From Pedobacter yulinensis (lineage in GTDB: Bacteria > Bacteroidota > Bacteroidia > Sphingobacteriales > Sphingobacteriaceae), in the NCBI RefSeq assembly GCF_003029735.1, contig NZ_KZ686268.1:558001-622000 (forward strand): a DNA stretch of 64,000 nucleotides, written 5' to 3'. The position numbers were made by a program, and so were the translations under genes. Below, in pieces: positions 27,230-36,164 of the stretch. The notes under the pieces are model-generated. The model was not told the origin of the DNA. It ran no database searches and saw only the letters and a list, made by a program, of their open reading frames with translations. Within the stretch, counting starts at the first letter, position 1, and every line of letters begins with the position of its first letter.

Positions 27230-28771
27230 ATGTTAGTGAAAGTTTATGGCGGTGCGCTCGCGGGCGTCGATGCATTGACCATTACCATAGAGGTCAGTGT
27301 AAGCAGCGGCACGCATTACACCATTGTCGGGCTGCCGGATAATGCCGTCAAGGAAAGCCTTTTCCGCATAGAGAGTGCGATCAAGTTTTGTGGCCTTCAC
27401 ATGCCGCGGCAAAAGATCGTCGTTAACCTTGCGCCGGCAGACATTAGAAAAGAAGGCTCAGCTTACGACCTGCCCATCGCCATCAGTATTCTGGCCGCCT
27501 CCGGACAGATCGATGCCGAAGAACTGGGCGGATATTTTATCATGGGCGAATTATCGCTCGATGGTGGGGTGCAGCCACTTAAAGGGGCGCTGTCAATCGC
27601 TCTTCAGGCGCGCAACGAGCGTTTCAAAGGCTTTATTCTTCCGCATGCTAACGCACGGGAGGCTGCGATCGTAAAAGAGCTGCAGGTATATGGGGTCCGG
27701 ACACTTACCGATGTGGTCGACATCTTCAGCGCCAGCCCTGAGCGGCCCATGCCGCTTCATGTTGACCCCGAAGAAATATTCATGCTCGATGCCGGGAATG
27801 CAGAGTTCGATTTTTCTGAAGTAAAGGGGCAGCAAAATATCAAGCGGGCACTTGAGATCGCCGCGGCAGGCGGCCATAATGTGATGCTGATCGGCCCGCC
27901 TGGCGCCGGAAAAACGATGCTGGCGCGGCGGCTGCCGGGAATCCTTCCGCCGCTCAGTCTGGAAGAGGCGCTTGAAACAACCAAGATCCATTCCGTAGCC
28001 GGCAAACTGCCGGTCTCTGGCTCGCTGCTTACCACCAGGCCTTTTCGCTCGCCACACCATACCATATCTGATGTCGCGCTTGTTGGCGGCGGCATGCATC
28101 CGCAGCCGGGTGAAATCTCGCTCGCGCATAACGGAGTGCTGTTCCTTGACGAGCTGCCAGAGTTTAAACGTGCAGTGCTCGAAGTGATGCGCCAGCCGCT
28201 CGAAGAGCGAAAGGTAGCCATTTCCCGCGCCCGGTTTTCGGTCGAATACCCCGCCGGCTTCATGCTGATCGCGTCAATGAATCCCTGTCCCTGCGGATTT
28301 TACAATCACCCGGACAAAAACTGTGTGTGCGGACCCGGGGTTGTGCAACGTTACCTGAGCAAGATATCGGGTCCGCTGCTTGACCGCATTGACCTCCATG
28401 TCGAGGTTACACCGGTTAATTTTGACGCCCTGGCTTCTAAAGAGCAAACCGAAAGGAGCGAGGAGATCAGAGAACGCGTTATTGGAGCAAGACGCATACA
28501 GGGCCAGCGCTTTCGCACCAGTACCAAAACGTACGCCAATGCACAGATGTCGCCCAGAATGGTGCGTAAGGTATGTGGTATTGATGCAGCCGGCGAAAAG
28601 TTGTTAAAAACGGCCATGGAAAAACTGGGCTTGTCTGCCCGGGCTTACGACCGGATACTTAAAGTAGCCCGCACCATAGCCGACCTGGACAGCAGCGAAC
28701 ACATTGGCATGCCGCACCTGGCAGAGGCCATTCATTACCGCAGCCTGGACCGGGAAGGCTGGGCAGGCTAG
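27230..28771 (+). CDS. comM: YifB/ComM-family Mg-chelatase-like AAA+ ATPase
   Basis: A 513-residue protein of the YifB/ComM family. ComM is a hexameric helicase that promotes branch migration when transformed DNA is integrated into the chromosome. The N-terminal Lon-S5-like domain (about 1-170) carries GLPDNAVKES and DLPIAISILAASG. The Mg-chelatase AAA+ domain has Walker A GPPGAGKT (222-229) and Walker B LFLDELPEF, a CPCG...CVCG zinc-ribbon insert near 355-370, and the Mg-chelatase C-terminal domain (about 415-510). Competence in this organism is not shown by that gene alone. Confidence 0.95.
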   Translation: MLVKVYGGALAGVDALTITIEVSVSSGTHYTIVGLPDNAVKESLFRIESAIKFCGLHMPRQKIVVNLAPADIRKEGSAYDLPIAISILAASGQIDAEELGGYFIMGELSLDGGVQPLKGALSIALQARNERFKGFILPHANAREAAIVKELQVYGVRTLTDVVDIFSASPERPMPLHVDPEEIFMLDAGNAEFDFSEVKGQQNIKRALEIAAAGGHNVMLIGPPGAGKTMLARRLPGILPPLSLEEALETTKIHSVAGKLPVSGSLLTTRPFRSPHHTISDVALVGGGMHPQPGEISLAHNGVLFLDELPEFKRAVLEVMRQPLEERKVAISRARFSVEYPAGFMLIASMNPCPCGFYNHPDKNCVCGPGVVQRYLSKISGPLLDRIDLHVEVTPVNFDALASKEQTERSEEIRERVIGARRIQGQRFRTSTKTYANAQMSPRMVRKVCGIDAAGEKLLKTAMEKLGLSARAYDRILKVARTIADLDSSEHIGMPHLAEAIHYRSLDREGWAG

Positions 28772-28808
28772 CAGTACTCAGCACATTGCGGGAAAAGCCG
28801 CTTGTTTG

Positions 28809-28816
28809 TATCTTTG
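28809..28816 (+). promoter_or_regulatory. -33/-7 promoter 4 bases before a start codon
   Basis: TATCTTTG, exact -7 match, with TTG at 28786-28788 and a 20-base spacer. ATG 28821 is only 4 bases downstream, so transcription probably starts at or next to the start codon. Confidence 0.75.
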
Positions 28817-28820
28817 ATAC

Positions 28821-29288
28821 ATGAAAACACAAGGCCCCGCAGCCCGGGGGAAACTGAAAATACTGCAAGTCATTCACACTTCGTTCTGTGCGGCCGTGCT
28901 CCTGTTTGCCATTGTGGCCCTATCCGCACAGCGACAAACCTATTTCAGCATCAATATGGCCGAAGGCGGGCAATTCTTTCTCGTGTTCCCGGTACTGGTG
29001 CTGGTGACCCTGTTTGCCGGCATGCGCCTTTTTACCTTTATGCTGAAAGATGTGGAATTGCTTCCGTCAGCAGAACGGCTTACGCGCTATATGGGCGCTT
29101 TCCTTGTCCAAATGGCATTGTTCGAAGCCGCTGGTCTGGCCAATACCGTGCTGTTCCTTAAGACCGGAAATTACCTGTTCCTGGCCTTTGCGGGTGTTGC
29201 TTTACTTGCCATGCTGAGTGTCCGGCCAACCCGCACGCGGATTGCCAACCTGCTTAAATTGCAGCCGACTGACACCGACCTGCTTTAG
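28821..29288 (+). CDS. Four-helix membrane protein of unknown function
   Basis: A 155-residue integral membrane protein with four predicted helices at about 15-35, 51-72, 89-111 and 117-134 and a short basic C-terminal tail. I do not recognise a family. There is no signal peptidase site, no conserved catalytic motif and no cysteine pair. It stands between comM and the M16 peptidase with its own promoter and a second promoter after it, so it is likely expressed alone. Confidence 0.72.
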   Translation: MKTQGPAARGKLKILQVIHTSFCAAVLLFAIVALSAQRQTYFSINMAEGGQFFLVFPVLVLVTLFAGMRLFTFMLKDVELLPSAERLTRYMGAFLVQMALFEAAGLANTVLFLKTGNYLFLAFAGVALLAMLSVRPTRTRIANLLKLQPTDTDLL

Positions 29289-29314
29289 CAGGAAGGTTTG
29301 GCCAGCCGAAGTCG

Positions 29315-29322
29315 TATCTTTG
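29315..29322 (+). promoter_or_regulatory. -7 promoter element of the M16 peptidase gene
   Basis: TATCTTTG, exact match, ends 8 bases before ATG 29331. It excludes the upstream in-frame TTG at 29298 as a start. Confidence 0.7.
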
Positions 29323-29330
29323 CGCCAGCA

Positions 29331-30563
29331 ATGGAGTACTTTGTTCATACCTTACCAAACGGCATCAGGATATTAGCCGTACCAGCCGCATCTTCAATTA
29401 GTCATGCCTGCGTGATCGTCAACGCCGGTTCGCGCGATGAGCCTCAGGGTAAAGACGGCCTTGCCCACTTCATTGAACACCTGCTGTTTAAACGCACAGC
29501 CAAGCGAAATACTTCGCAGATCCTGAACCGGCTGGAAAGCGTTGGCGCTGACCTCAATGCGTATACCACCAAAGAATACACCTGTGTACATGCTTCATTC
29601 CTGCAGCCCTATCTGGACCGCAGCCTGGAACTTTTCCAGGATATCCTCTTCCAATCCGTGTTTCCTGAAGACGAAATGGAAAAGGAAAAAAATGTGATTC
29701 TCGATGAGATCGCTTCTTACCGCGACCAGCCTGAAGAAGCGATTAATGACGATTTTGAAGACCTGCTTTTTGCTGGCCACTCCCTGGGGCGCAACATCCT
29801 CGGCACGACAGATACCGTGCCGCAGTTAAACAGGCAGGATATACACAGCTTTATTACAGAGAATTACCGCACCGACCAGATCGTTGTAGCCATACTCGGC
29901 AACTACAAGGCTGCGAAGGTGTTCAAGCTCGGAGAAAAGTACTTTGGCGAGGTGCGCGAGAAGACCACCGGCCGCGACCGCAACCCACCGCAGCAACAGC
30001 CAGCGGTGCAGCTGACCGAGGAAAAACCCATTTTTCAAAGCCATGTTTTGCTGGGAAAGGCCAGCTACTCCATTCATCACCCCCACAAAACAGGGCTTTT
30101 GTTGCTGAACAACCTGTTGGGCGGCAATGGCATGAGTTCCATTCTTAACCTGCAGATCCGGGAACGTCACGGCATTGCCTATACGATAGAATCCGGCTAT
30201 GTTCCCTTAAGCGACACCGGCTTATTCAGCATCTATTTCGGTACTGATAAGGAGAAAGTTCCCAGAACGCTGCAGCTGGTTTATCGGGAATTCAAAAAAC
30301 TTCGGGACAACGGCCTCAACGAGCTGCAGTTGCAGCGTGCAAAACATAAGCTGATCGGGCAGATTGCCCTTGGCGAAGAAAACCGGATCGGTCTGATCAT
30401 TTCAATGGCAAAAAGCCTTTGCGACCATGGTTATGTAGACAGCCTCGATGTTGTATTCGCTAAAATCGAGGCCGTAAGCCGCAGCCAGATACACGATATT
30501 ATTATGGAAACGCTTGATGAACGGGAACTCAGCAGCCTGACCTTTTCTCCTGCCCCGGAATAA
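29331..30563 (+). CDS. M16-family (insulinase-like) zinc peptidase
   Basis: A 410-residue M16 peptidase, a family of clamshell proteases that degrade unstructured peptides. The inverted zinc motif HFIEH is at 46-50 (His46, Glu49, His50); the downstream acidic ligand lies in VILDEIASYRDQPEE (about 118-132). The C-terminal M16_C domain covers about 160-345. One active module only, so it is the short, homodimer-forming or processing-peptidase type. No signal peptide is present, so it is probably cytoplasmic. Peptide deformylase follows but has its own promoter. Confidence 0.93.
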   Translation: MEYFVHTLPNGIRILAVPAASSISHACVIVNAGSRDEPQGKDGLAHFIEHLLFKRTAKRNTSQILNRLESVGADLNAYTTKEYTCVHASFLQPYLDRSLELFQDILFQSVFPEDEMEKEKNVILDEIASYRDQPEEAINDDFEDLLFAGHSLGRNILGTTDTVPQLNRQDIHSFITENYRTDQIVVAILGNYKAAKVFKLGEKYFGEVREKTTGRDRNPPQQQPAVQLTEEKPIFQSHVLLGKASYSIHHPHKTGLLLLNNLLGGNGMSSILNLQIRERHGIAYTIESGYVPLSDTGLFSIYFGTDKEKVPRTLQLVYREFKKLRDNGLNELQLQRAKHKLIGQIALGEENRIGLIISMAKSLCDHGYVDSLDVVFAKIEAVSRSQIHDIIMETLDERELSSLTFSPAPE

Positions 30564-30567
30564 TTTG

Positions 30568-30575
30568 TATTTTTG
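30568..30575 (+). promoter_or_regulatory. -7 promoter element of def
   Basis: TATTTTTG, exact -7 match, 21 bases before ATG 30597. The in-frame TTG at 30573 is part of the element. Confidence 0.7.
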
Positions 30576-30596
30576 CCACGTTTAATATCCGTTTAC

Positions 30597-31154
30597 ATGA
30601 AATTACCCATTGTCGCCTATGGCGATCCCGTGCTGAAGAAGAAATGTGCAGAAATTGATCAGAACTATCCCGGCCTGAACCAGTTGATCGAAAACATGTG
30701 GGAGACCATGTACCATGCCTGGGGCGTTGGCCTGGCCGCACCCCAGATTGGCCTGCCCATTCGCCTGTTTGTTGTCGATACCGGCGATAAGGAAGAAAAG
30801 ACAGAAGGATTTAAACAGGTTTTCATCAATCCGGTCATTATTGAAGAAACCGGAGAACCCTGGGCCTTTACCGAAGGCTGCCTGAGCATTCCCGATATCA
30901 GGGAAAGCGTAACACGCAAACCCAATGTGCGCATCAGGTATTTCGATGCGGGGTGGAACTTGCGCGAGGAAGAATTTACCGGCATGCCAGCGCGCGTGAT
31001 CCAGCACGAATACGACCATATTGAAGGGAAGCTTTTTACCGATACACTCGGCACCCTGCGTAAAACAATGTTAAAGGGAAGGCTGGATGCGATCTCAAAG
31101 GGAAATATCAAGGTCGATTACAAGATGAAATTCCCAAACCAGAAAAAACGTTAA
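30597..31154 (+). CDS. def: Peptide deformylase
   Basis: A 185-residue peptide deformylase that removes the formyl group from nascent N-formyl-methionine. All three catalytic motifs are intact: GVGLAAPQIG (43-52), EGCLSIP with metal ligand Cys95, and HEYDH with His137, Glu138 and His141. Start at ATG 30597 is set by the promoter just upstream. The C-terminus is basic and slightly extended. It converges with the regulatory-domain gene at 31159 with only 4 bases between stops. Confidence 0.97.
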   Translation: MKLPIVAYGDPVLKKKCAEIDQNYPGLNQLIENMWETMYHAWGVGLAAPQIGLPIRLFVVDTGDKEEKTEGFKQVFINPVIIEETGEPWAFTEGCLSIPDIRESVTRKPNVRIRYFDAGWNLREEEFTGMPARVIQHEYDHIEGKLFTDTLGTLRKTMLKGRLDAISKGNIKVDYKMKFPNQKKR

Positions 31155-31158
31155 ATCT

Positions 31159-31797
31159 TTAATTTTCTTTGCGGCTGCGGTCGCCTTCAAATATCTGCTG
31201 CATCAGTTTACCCCAGGCAAACGGGTTCAGGAGCGGATTGGTCTGCACCATATTCTGATTGGCCATCCGGTCAAAATTGTAGCGGAAATTTGTTCCTGAA
31301 ATCTCACCCGCATCTGCCGGCAGGGTGCGGATCAGGCTGCGGATCGACTCGCGTGAAAGATTTTTCTTTGCAAGGGCCAGGTCATCATCGGCAATTTTCA
31401 TGGCGAGAAAATCCCGCGTAAATTCCTCGACTGTAGCCCATGGAAAAACTTTGACCGTAGGCAGGTTAATCGACTCCGCCTTCATCTTCACCATCAGCGT
31501 GTATTTGCTTTCAGTGTTCTCCCGTGGCACGACGGTGCGAAACTTGCCATAGCCGATCGCGGTGAACAGCAGGGTATCTCCCGGATTAACGATGAAAGAA
31601 AAATAGCCCCGGTAGTCGGCCGAAAAGCGCATGCTTTTCTGGCTGATGTTGGTAATGGTTACATAAGGAATAACGGTATTGCTGTCCACATCAGTGATGA
31701 TACCTGAAAACTGAATCAGCTTATCTGGTTGCACTTTCTGCTGCGCGCGTAAGGGAGCGAAAGCAAGAAGTAATATGACAGCGTAGAGAAACCTCAT
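31159..31797 (-). CDS. Secreted carboxypeptidase-regulatory-like protein
   Basis: A 212-residue exported protein (signal peptide ending APLRA). Residues about 27-105 form a carboxypeptidase D regulatory-like beta sandwich (FSGIITDVDSNTVIPYVTI, GYFSFIVNPGD, GYGKFRTVVP); the rest is helical, with the pattern TVEEFTRDFLAMKIADDDLA and a short basic end. The same plan occurs in the 251-residue protein at 22410. Function unknown. It follows the NFU gene after 49 bases on the same strand and has no visible promoter of its own, so it may ride on the mrp-nfu transcript. Confidence 0.8.
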   Translation of the reverse strand: MRFLYAVILLLAFAPLRAQQKVQPDKLIQFSGIITDVDSNTVIPYVTITNISQKSMRFSADYRGYFSFIVNPGDTLLFTAIGYGKFRTVVPRENTESKYTLMVKMKAESINLPTVKVFPWATVEEFTRDFLAMKIADDDLALAKKNLSRESIRSLIRTLPADAGEISGTNFRYNFDRMANQNMVQTNPLLNPFAWGKLMQQIFEGDRSRKEN

Positions 31798-31846
31798 GAT
31801 GCAATAATACAGCTATTTAACGTTCAAAACTGTTAAATTGTGTTAA

Positions 31847-32092
31847 CTATTCCTGCGTTGCCATGTTGACGGCAACTACCGAGGTGATTTCCGGGACAGA
31901 CTTTTTAATGGCTTGCTCAATGCCCGCTTTCATGGTCATGAAGCTCATTGGACAAGACCCGCAGTTGCCCAGCAATTTTAGTTTCACGACATGATCTGCC
32001 GTGATCTCTTCTACAGAAACGTCCCCCCCGTCGGCTTTAAGATAAGGCCGTATCGTTTCCAGCGCCTGTTCTACCTGTTCTGTTAAATTCAT
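31847..32092 (-). CDS. NFU-domain iron-sulfur scaffold protein
   Basis: An 81-residue stand-alone NifU C-terminal (NFU) domain. Cys44 and Cys47 in GNCGSCPMS form the CxxC that bridges a 4Fe-4S cluster between two subunits for transfer to target proteins. Length is that of the minimal single-domain type. It lies 90 bases after the Mrp/ApbC gene on the same strand, a functionally matched partner in Fe-S assembly. Confidence 0.93.
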   Translation of the reverse strand: MNLTEQVEQALETIRPYLKADGGDVSVEEITADHVVKLKLLGNCGSCPMSFMTMKAGIEQAIKKSVPEITSVVAVNMATQE

Positions 32093-32182
32093 TTTATCTA
32101 GGATAAGTAGTAAAAATAATAATTTTTTTCCATTTCCGGCACACGAACCCGCGCTAAGGGCCTTTGAACACTGAAAATGACC

Positions 32183-33265
32183 CTAAACTGCCGGTGTGAC
32201 CAAGGTCGCATTGGCAATGGCTACCTGCTGCGCGATTCTGCCCGCAATGGCACCAAAGGCCTGCGCCACGAAAGAGGTTCGGTCAAGCACCGCCGGCAGA
32301 CCCGAGTCGCCCGCTTCGCTGACCTGCTGCACAATAGGCAACTCGCCCAGGAACGGAACATTGAACTGTTGCGCCAGTAGTTTGCCGCCATCTTTCCCGA
32401 ACAGGTGATATTTGTTATCGGGCAGTTCGGGCGGCGTAAAATAGGCCATGTTCTCAACCACTCCCAACACCGGGATGTTGATGCCCGGCATCAGGAACAT
32501 GGCAAGCCCTTTCCGGGTATCTGCAAGTGCCACCTGCTGTGGTGTGGTTACAATGACCGCTCCGGTAATCGGGTACGACTGCGTAATGGTAATGTGAATA
32601 TCGCCTGTTCCCGGGGGCAGGTCCACAATCAGGTAGTCAAGTTCACCCCAGTCGGCATCGTTGAAAAGCTGTTTCACTGCGTTGCTGGCCATCGGTCCGC
32701 GCCAGGGCACAGGCTGGTCAGGATCGGCAAAGAAACCAAGGGAAAGCAGCTTGACGCCAAATTTTTCGATCGGAATAATCCGCGTCTTGCCGTCGGGCGT
32801 TTCCCTGGCAGAGGGTTTCGCATCACGCAGGCCAAACATGGTTGGAACCGAGGGGCCGTAAATATCGGCATCAATCAGCCCTACTTTCGCTCCCTCTGCA
32901 GCCAGGCTCACGGCCAGGTTACTGGCCACCGTAGATTTACCTACGCCACCCTTGCCGGATGAAACCAAAATGATATTTTTTATGTTATCCAGTGAATTTG
33001 AGTTGACAGGTGTGGTTACCCGCGATGTAACATGAATGGCGATCTCTGCTTCTTTATCAACGAAATGTTTAATGGCATTGACGCAGGCGTTTTTCAGCAT
33101 CTCTTTCAGCGGACAAGCCGGCGTAGTCAGCTCGAGCGTAAAACGCACAAACCGGTTCTCGATCTCTACGTCCTTGATCATGTTCAGGGTAACCAGGTCT
33201 TTCTTCAGGTCTGGGTCCTCAACATTCTTAAGGGCGCTCAGGACTTGTTCAACAGTTATACTCAT
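32183..33265 (-). CDS. apbC: Mrp/ApbC-type iron-sulfur cluster carrier ATPase
   Basis: A 360-residue P-loop NTPase of the Mrp/NBP35 family, which holds and delivers Fe-S clusters. The N-terminal MIP18 (DUF59) domain covers about 4-80. The deviant Walker A GKGGVGKST is at 104-112 and DADIYGPS follows at about 133-140. The position where many Mrp proteins have a cluster-binding CxxC, after ENMAYF, reads TPPELPDNKY here, so those cysteines are missing; from memory this is usual in Bacteroidota. Upstream promoter at 33282-33289; NFU follows. Confidence 0.93.
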   Translation of the reverse strand: MSITVEQVLSALKNVEDPDLKKDLVTLNMIKDVEIENRFVRFTLELTTPACPLKEMLKNACVNAIKHFVDKEAEIAIHVTSRVTTPVNSNSLDNIKNIILVSSGKGGVGKSTVASNLAVSLAAEGAKVGLIDADIYGPSVPTMFGLRDAKPSARETPDGKTRIIPIEKFGVKLLSLGFFADPDQPVPWRGPMASNAVKQLFNDADWGELDYLIVDLPPGTGDIHITITQSYPITGAVIVTTPQQVALADTRKGLAMFLMPGINIPVLGVVENMAYFTPPELPDNKYHLFGKDGGKLLAQQFNVPFLGELPIVQQVSEAGDSGLPAVLDRTSFVAQAFGAIAGRIAQQVAIANATLVTPAV

Positions 33266-33281
33266 GTTTTTAAATTGGATA

Positions 33282-33289
33282 CAAAATTA
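33282..33289 (-). promoter_or_regulatory. -7 promoter element of the mrp gene
   Basis: Minus strand TAATTTTG, exact TAnnTTTG match, 16 bases upstream of ATG 33265. Confidence 0.65.
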
Positions 33290-33394
33290 ATCAAACCCTG
33301 TTGCAATTGATTGAAATAGCCGTTTTTAAGTGTAATTTTAACACCAAATAAACATTTGATTCTTACGTTTAAGAGTTCATACCCCCATTACCCT

Positions 33395-35554
33395 ATGCGC
33401 ATACCTAAGATCAACGTTCCGAAAAAGTACCTTAAGATCGCTGGTTGGACCTTTGGCGTCCTTGCCATTATCCTTTTCGCGACCGGTGCTGTAGCCTATT
33501 CGAAACGCGAAGCGCTGCTTACCAAAATGGTCAACAGAGCGGTATCAAAGGCACAGCGCGACTACGGCCTTAAAGTCAGGATCAATGAGTATGGTTTCAG
33601 GGGACTCAGTACAGTTCACCTGTCGGGCGTGTCTGTGGTTCCGGAAAACCGGGACACCCTTTCTTCCATCAGCGAACTGACAGTGAGCGTCAAGTTGTTT
33701 CCCTTGCTGTTTGGCAACGTAAAACTGTCGCAGGTTAACCTCGATAAAGGGAGCTTCAGTGTGGTGCTGAAAGATTCGGTCACCAACCTCGATTTTTTCC
33801 TGAAACGCAAAAAAGACAGCACCGAAAAAAAGGGCAAAATGGACTTATCTTCCCTGGCCAGCAATTTACTGAACCAGGTGCTGTATAAAATTCCGGACGA
33901 CATGGATCTGCGCAACTTCCGGTTCAGCCTGAATGACAACGATACGGCAAGCCTGGACTTTCTGGTGAGCAGGGCGACTATAGACGATGGCGACCTTGAA
34001 TCTACCATACTTGTTAACGGGAATGCGGCTACCTGGCATGCAAACGGGGCGCTGCACCCTGGCCGGAAAAAGTTAAACATTATGGTTTTTGCAGAGGGCA
34101 GGAAAGTAGAACTACCCTACCTGAACAACAAATTAAATGCGCGCATCAGCTTTGATACCGTCCAGACTGAACTGAAAGATGCAGGCTATTCGGGGGGGGA
34201 ATTTAAAATCTCGGGCTCCTGGGCAGTTAAAAACCTGCTCATTAACCAGCAGCGAATTGCCAGCAACGACATCATCGTTCCGAACGCCCGGCTGGATGCC
34301 GAAGTGTTCGTGGGCGAAAATTACCTGGGCCTGGACAGTGCATCTACAATTTACGTAGATAAAGCCAGCCTTCACCCTTTTTTACAATATACGCTTACGC
34401 CAAACAAGGTCTACGAAATGAAAGTGCGTGCCGAAGAACAGGATGCTCAGGCAATTTTCAATGCCTTGCCTGTCGGTATGTTTGAGTCGCTCGGGGGACT
34501 GAAAGTAAGCGGAAAACTCCGTTATGACATGGAGTTCCTGCTCGATACAGCTGAACCTGACAGCGTAAAGTTCAACTCCACGTTAACGCCCACCAACTTT
34601 AAGATCCTGAAATGGGGAAAGGTCAACCTGCAGAAAATCAATTCTGATTTTGTTTATACGCCCTATGAGTATGGCAAAAAGATGCGCGACATCGTGATCG
34701 GACCCTCCAACCCGAATTTCACCCCGTTAAATGAGATTTCGCCGAACTTCAAGAATGGTGTACTCACAGCAGAGGACCCATCCTTCTTTTCGCATAAGGG
34801 TTTTGTACAGGAATCGATCCGCAAATCAATCGTGGTGAATTTTAAGGAAAAGAAATTTGTTCGCGGCGGTAGCACCATATCCATGCAGCTGGTAAAGAAC
34901 GTGTACCTGAGCCGGCAGAAAACCCTGGCCCGTAAAGTCGAAGAGATCCTGATCGTCTGGCTGATCGAAAACAACCGGTTGGTCAGCAAATCGCGTATGC
35001 TTGAGGTATATTTTAACATTATGGAGCTTGGGCAGAACGTTTACGGCATCGGCGAGGCTTCCCGGCACTATTTTGGCAAACGGCCCGCAGACCTGACGGT
35101 AGGGGAAGGACTTTTCCTGACCAATATCGTTCCGCGGCCTAAAATTGCGCTTTACAAGTTTCGTGGCGATGGGGGGCTTAAGGACTACCTGCTGCCTTAT
35201 TTCAGGTTTATCGGGAATATCATGGCCAGAAGGGGCCTTACGCCTGTAGATACGAACGGTTACGGATTCTATAATGTACGCCTGCGCGAAGGTCTGCGCC
35301 AATATCTTGCACCCGACACCGCCACTGTTGACACGACTGCTTTCGATGAGGATGGAATCACCATGCCTGTTATGATGCAGGATGAAAACAAATCGCTTTT
35401 TGACCGCCTTTTTGGCAAACCGGCATCGCAGGATACAGCGCGTAAGAATCCGGTTGTGCAAGACACGGTACCAAAATCAAAACGGGAACTGAGGCTGGAG
35501 CGCCGCGAGCAGCGCCGGCGTGAACGTGAGCAGGAAAACCCCGTAACACAATAA
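33395..35554 (+). CDS. GT51 peptidoglycan glycosyltransferase with AsmA-like N-terminal half
   Basis: A 719-residue membrane-anchored protein. I start at ATG 33395; the frame opens at a TTG (33356) lying inside a near-match promoter element. One transmembrane helix (about 20-42) is followed by an approximately 380-residue beta-rich region resembling AsmA/LPS-translocation-type repeats, then a GT51 glycosyltransferase domain (about 450-640). The catalytic Glu460 is in AEDPSFFSHKG; GGSTISMQLVKN and EVYFNIMELG are intact. There is no penicillin-binding transpeptidase domain, so it polymerises glycan strands only. The tail is Lys/Arg/Glu-rich and disordered. hpt follows after 7 bases. The beta-rich N-terminal module is a rare partner for GT51. 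Confidence 0.88.
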   Translation: MRIPKINVPKKYLKIAGWTFGVLAIILFATGAVAYSKREALLTKMVNRAVSKAQRDYGLKVRINEYGFRGLSTVHLSGVSVVPENRDTLSSISELTVSVKLFPLLFGNVKLSQVNLDKGSFSVVLKDSVTNLDFFLKRKKDSTEKKGKMDLSSLASNLLNQVLYKIPDDMDLRNFRFSLNDNDTASLDFLVSRATIDDGDLESTILVNGNAATWHANGALHPGRKKLNIMVFAEGRKVELPYLNNKLNARISFDTVQTELKDAGYSGGEFKISGSWAVKNLLINQQRIASNDIIVPNARLDAEVFVGENYLGLDSASTIYVDKASLHPFLQYTLTPNKVYEMKVRAEEQDAQAIFNALPVGMFESLGGLKVSGKLRYDMEFLLDTAEPDSVKFNSTLTPTNFKILKWGKVNLQKINSDFVYTPYEYGKKMRDIVIGPSNPNFTPLNEISPNFKNGVLTAEDPSFFSHKGFVQESIRKSIVVNFKEKKFVRGGSTISMQLVKNVYLSRQKTLARKVEEILIVWLIENNRLVSKSRMLEVYFNIMELGQNVYGIGEASRHYFGKRPADLTVGEGLFLTNIVPRPKIALYKFRGDGGLKDYLLPYFRFIGNIMARRGLTPVDTNGYGFYNVRLREGLRQYLAPDTATVDTTAFDEDGITMPVMMQDENKSLFDRLFGKPASQDTARKNPVVQDTVPKSKRELRLERREQRRREREQENPVTQ

Positions 35555-35561
35555 AAGCAAG

Positions 35562-36119
35562 ATGAATACGGTAGAAATAGAAGGCAAGAAATTTGAGATC
35601 CTGCTCGAAAACGACAACATTAACAAGCGCATCAGGCTCATTGCCATCCAGCTCAACGTCGATTACGAAGGCAAGTGCCCGGTTTTCATCGGCGTGCTTA
35701 ACGGCAGCTTCCTGTTCATGGCCGATCTGCTTAAAGAGGTGAGCGTACCCTGCGAAACCGGCTTTATTCGTGTTGCCTCTTACGCAGGCACAGCAAGCAG
35801 CGGAACGGTGCGCGAAATCTTTGGCTTACCTGAAGACCTTGCGGGGAGGGATGTGATCCTGGTAGAGGACATTGTCGACACCGGCCTCACGCTCGAATAC
35901 ATCCTGAAAAAAGTATGGGAGGCGGGGCCCGCTTCTGTAAAGGTCTGCAGCCTGCTGCTTAAACCGACAGCCCTTCAGTCTCCGATCGAGGAGCTTGAAT
36001 ATGTAGGCTTTGAGATCGCGAACGAATTCGTGGTTGGCTACGGGCTGGATTACAATGGCCTGGGGCGCAACCTTCGCGACATCTATCGCGCCGCAACGGT
36101 GCCGCCGCCATTGCCATAA
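35562..36119 (+). CDS. hpt: Hypoxanthine phosphoribosyltransferase
   Basis: A 185-residue type-I phosphoribosyltransferase for purine salvage, making IMP (and usually GMP) from hypoxanthine or guanine plus PRPP. The PRPP-binding signature VILVEDIVDTGLT (about 105-117) is intact, as are the Lys-containing LLLKPTAL and the base-binding FEIANEFVVGYGLDYN. It begins 7 bases after the GT51 gene, so it is probably co-transcribed. Confidence 0.95.
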   Translation: MNTVEIEGKKFEILLENDNINKRIRLIAIQLNVDYEGKCPVFIGVLNGSFLFMADLLKEVSVPCETGFIRVASYAGTASSGTVREIFGLPEDLAGRDVILVEDIVDTGLTLEYILKKVWEAGPASVKVCSLLLKPTALQSPIEELEYVGFEIANEFVVGYGLDYNGLGRNLRDIYRAATVPPPLP

Positions 36120-36136
36120 CTTTCACATATTTTTCC

Positions 36137-36144
36137 GACCTTTG
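36137..36144 (+). promoter_or_regulatory. Near-consensus -7 element upstream of psd
   Basis: GACCTTTG differs from TAnnTTTG at one base; a TTG lies 23 bases upstream (36111-36113). It precedes ATG 36165 by 20 bases. Confidence 0.4.
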
Positions 36145-36164
36145 CAGCAGAAAACATTCTTAAA

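Noticed and set aside
33356..33394. TTG extension of the GT51 gene
   Set aside because: The TTG is inside a near-consensus -7 element (AACATTTG), and the added residues are not typical of the family.
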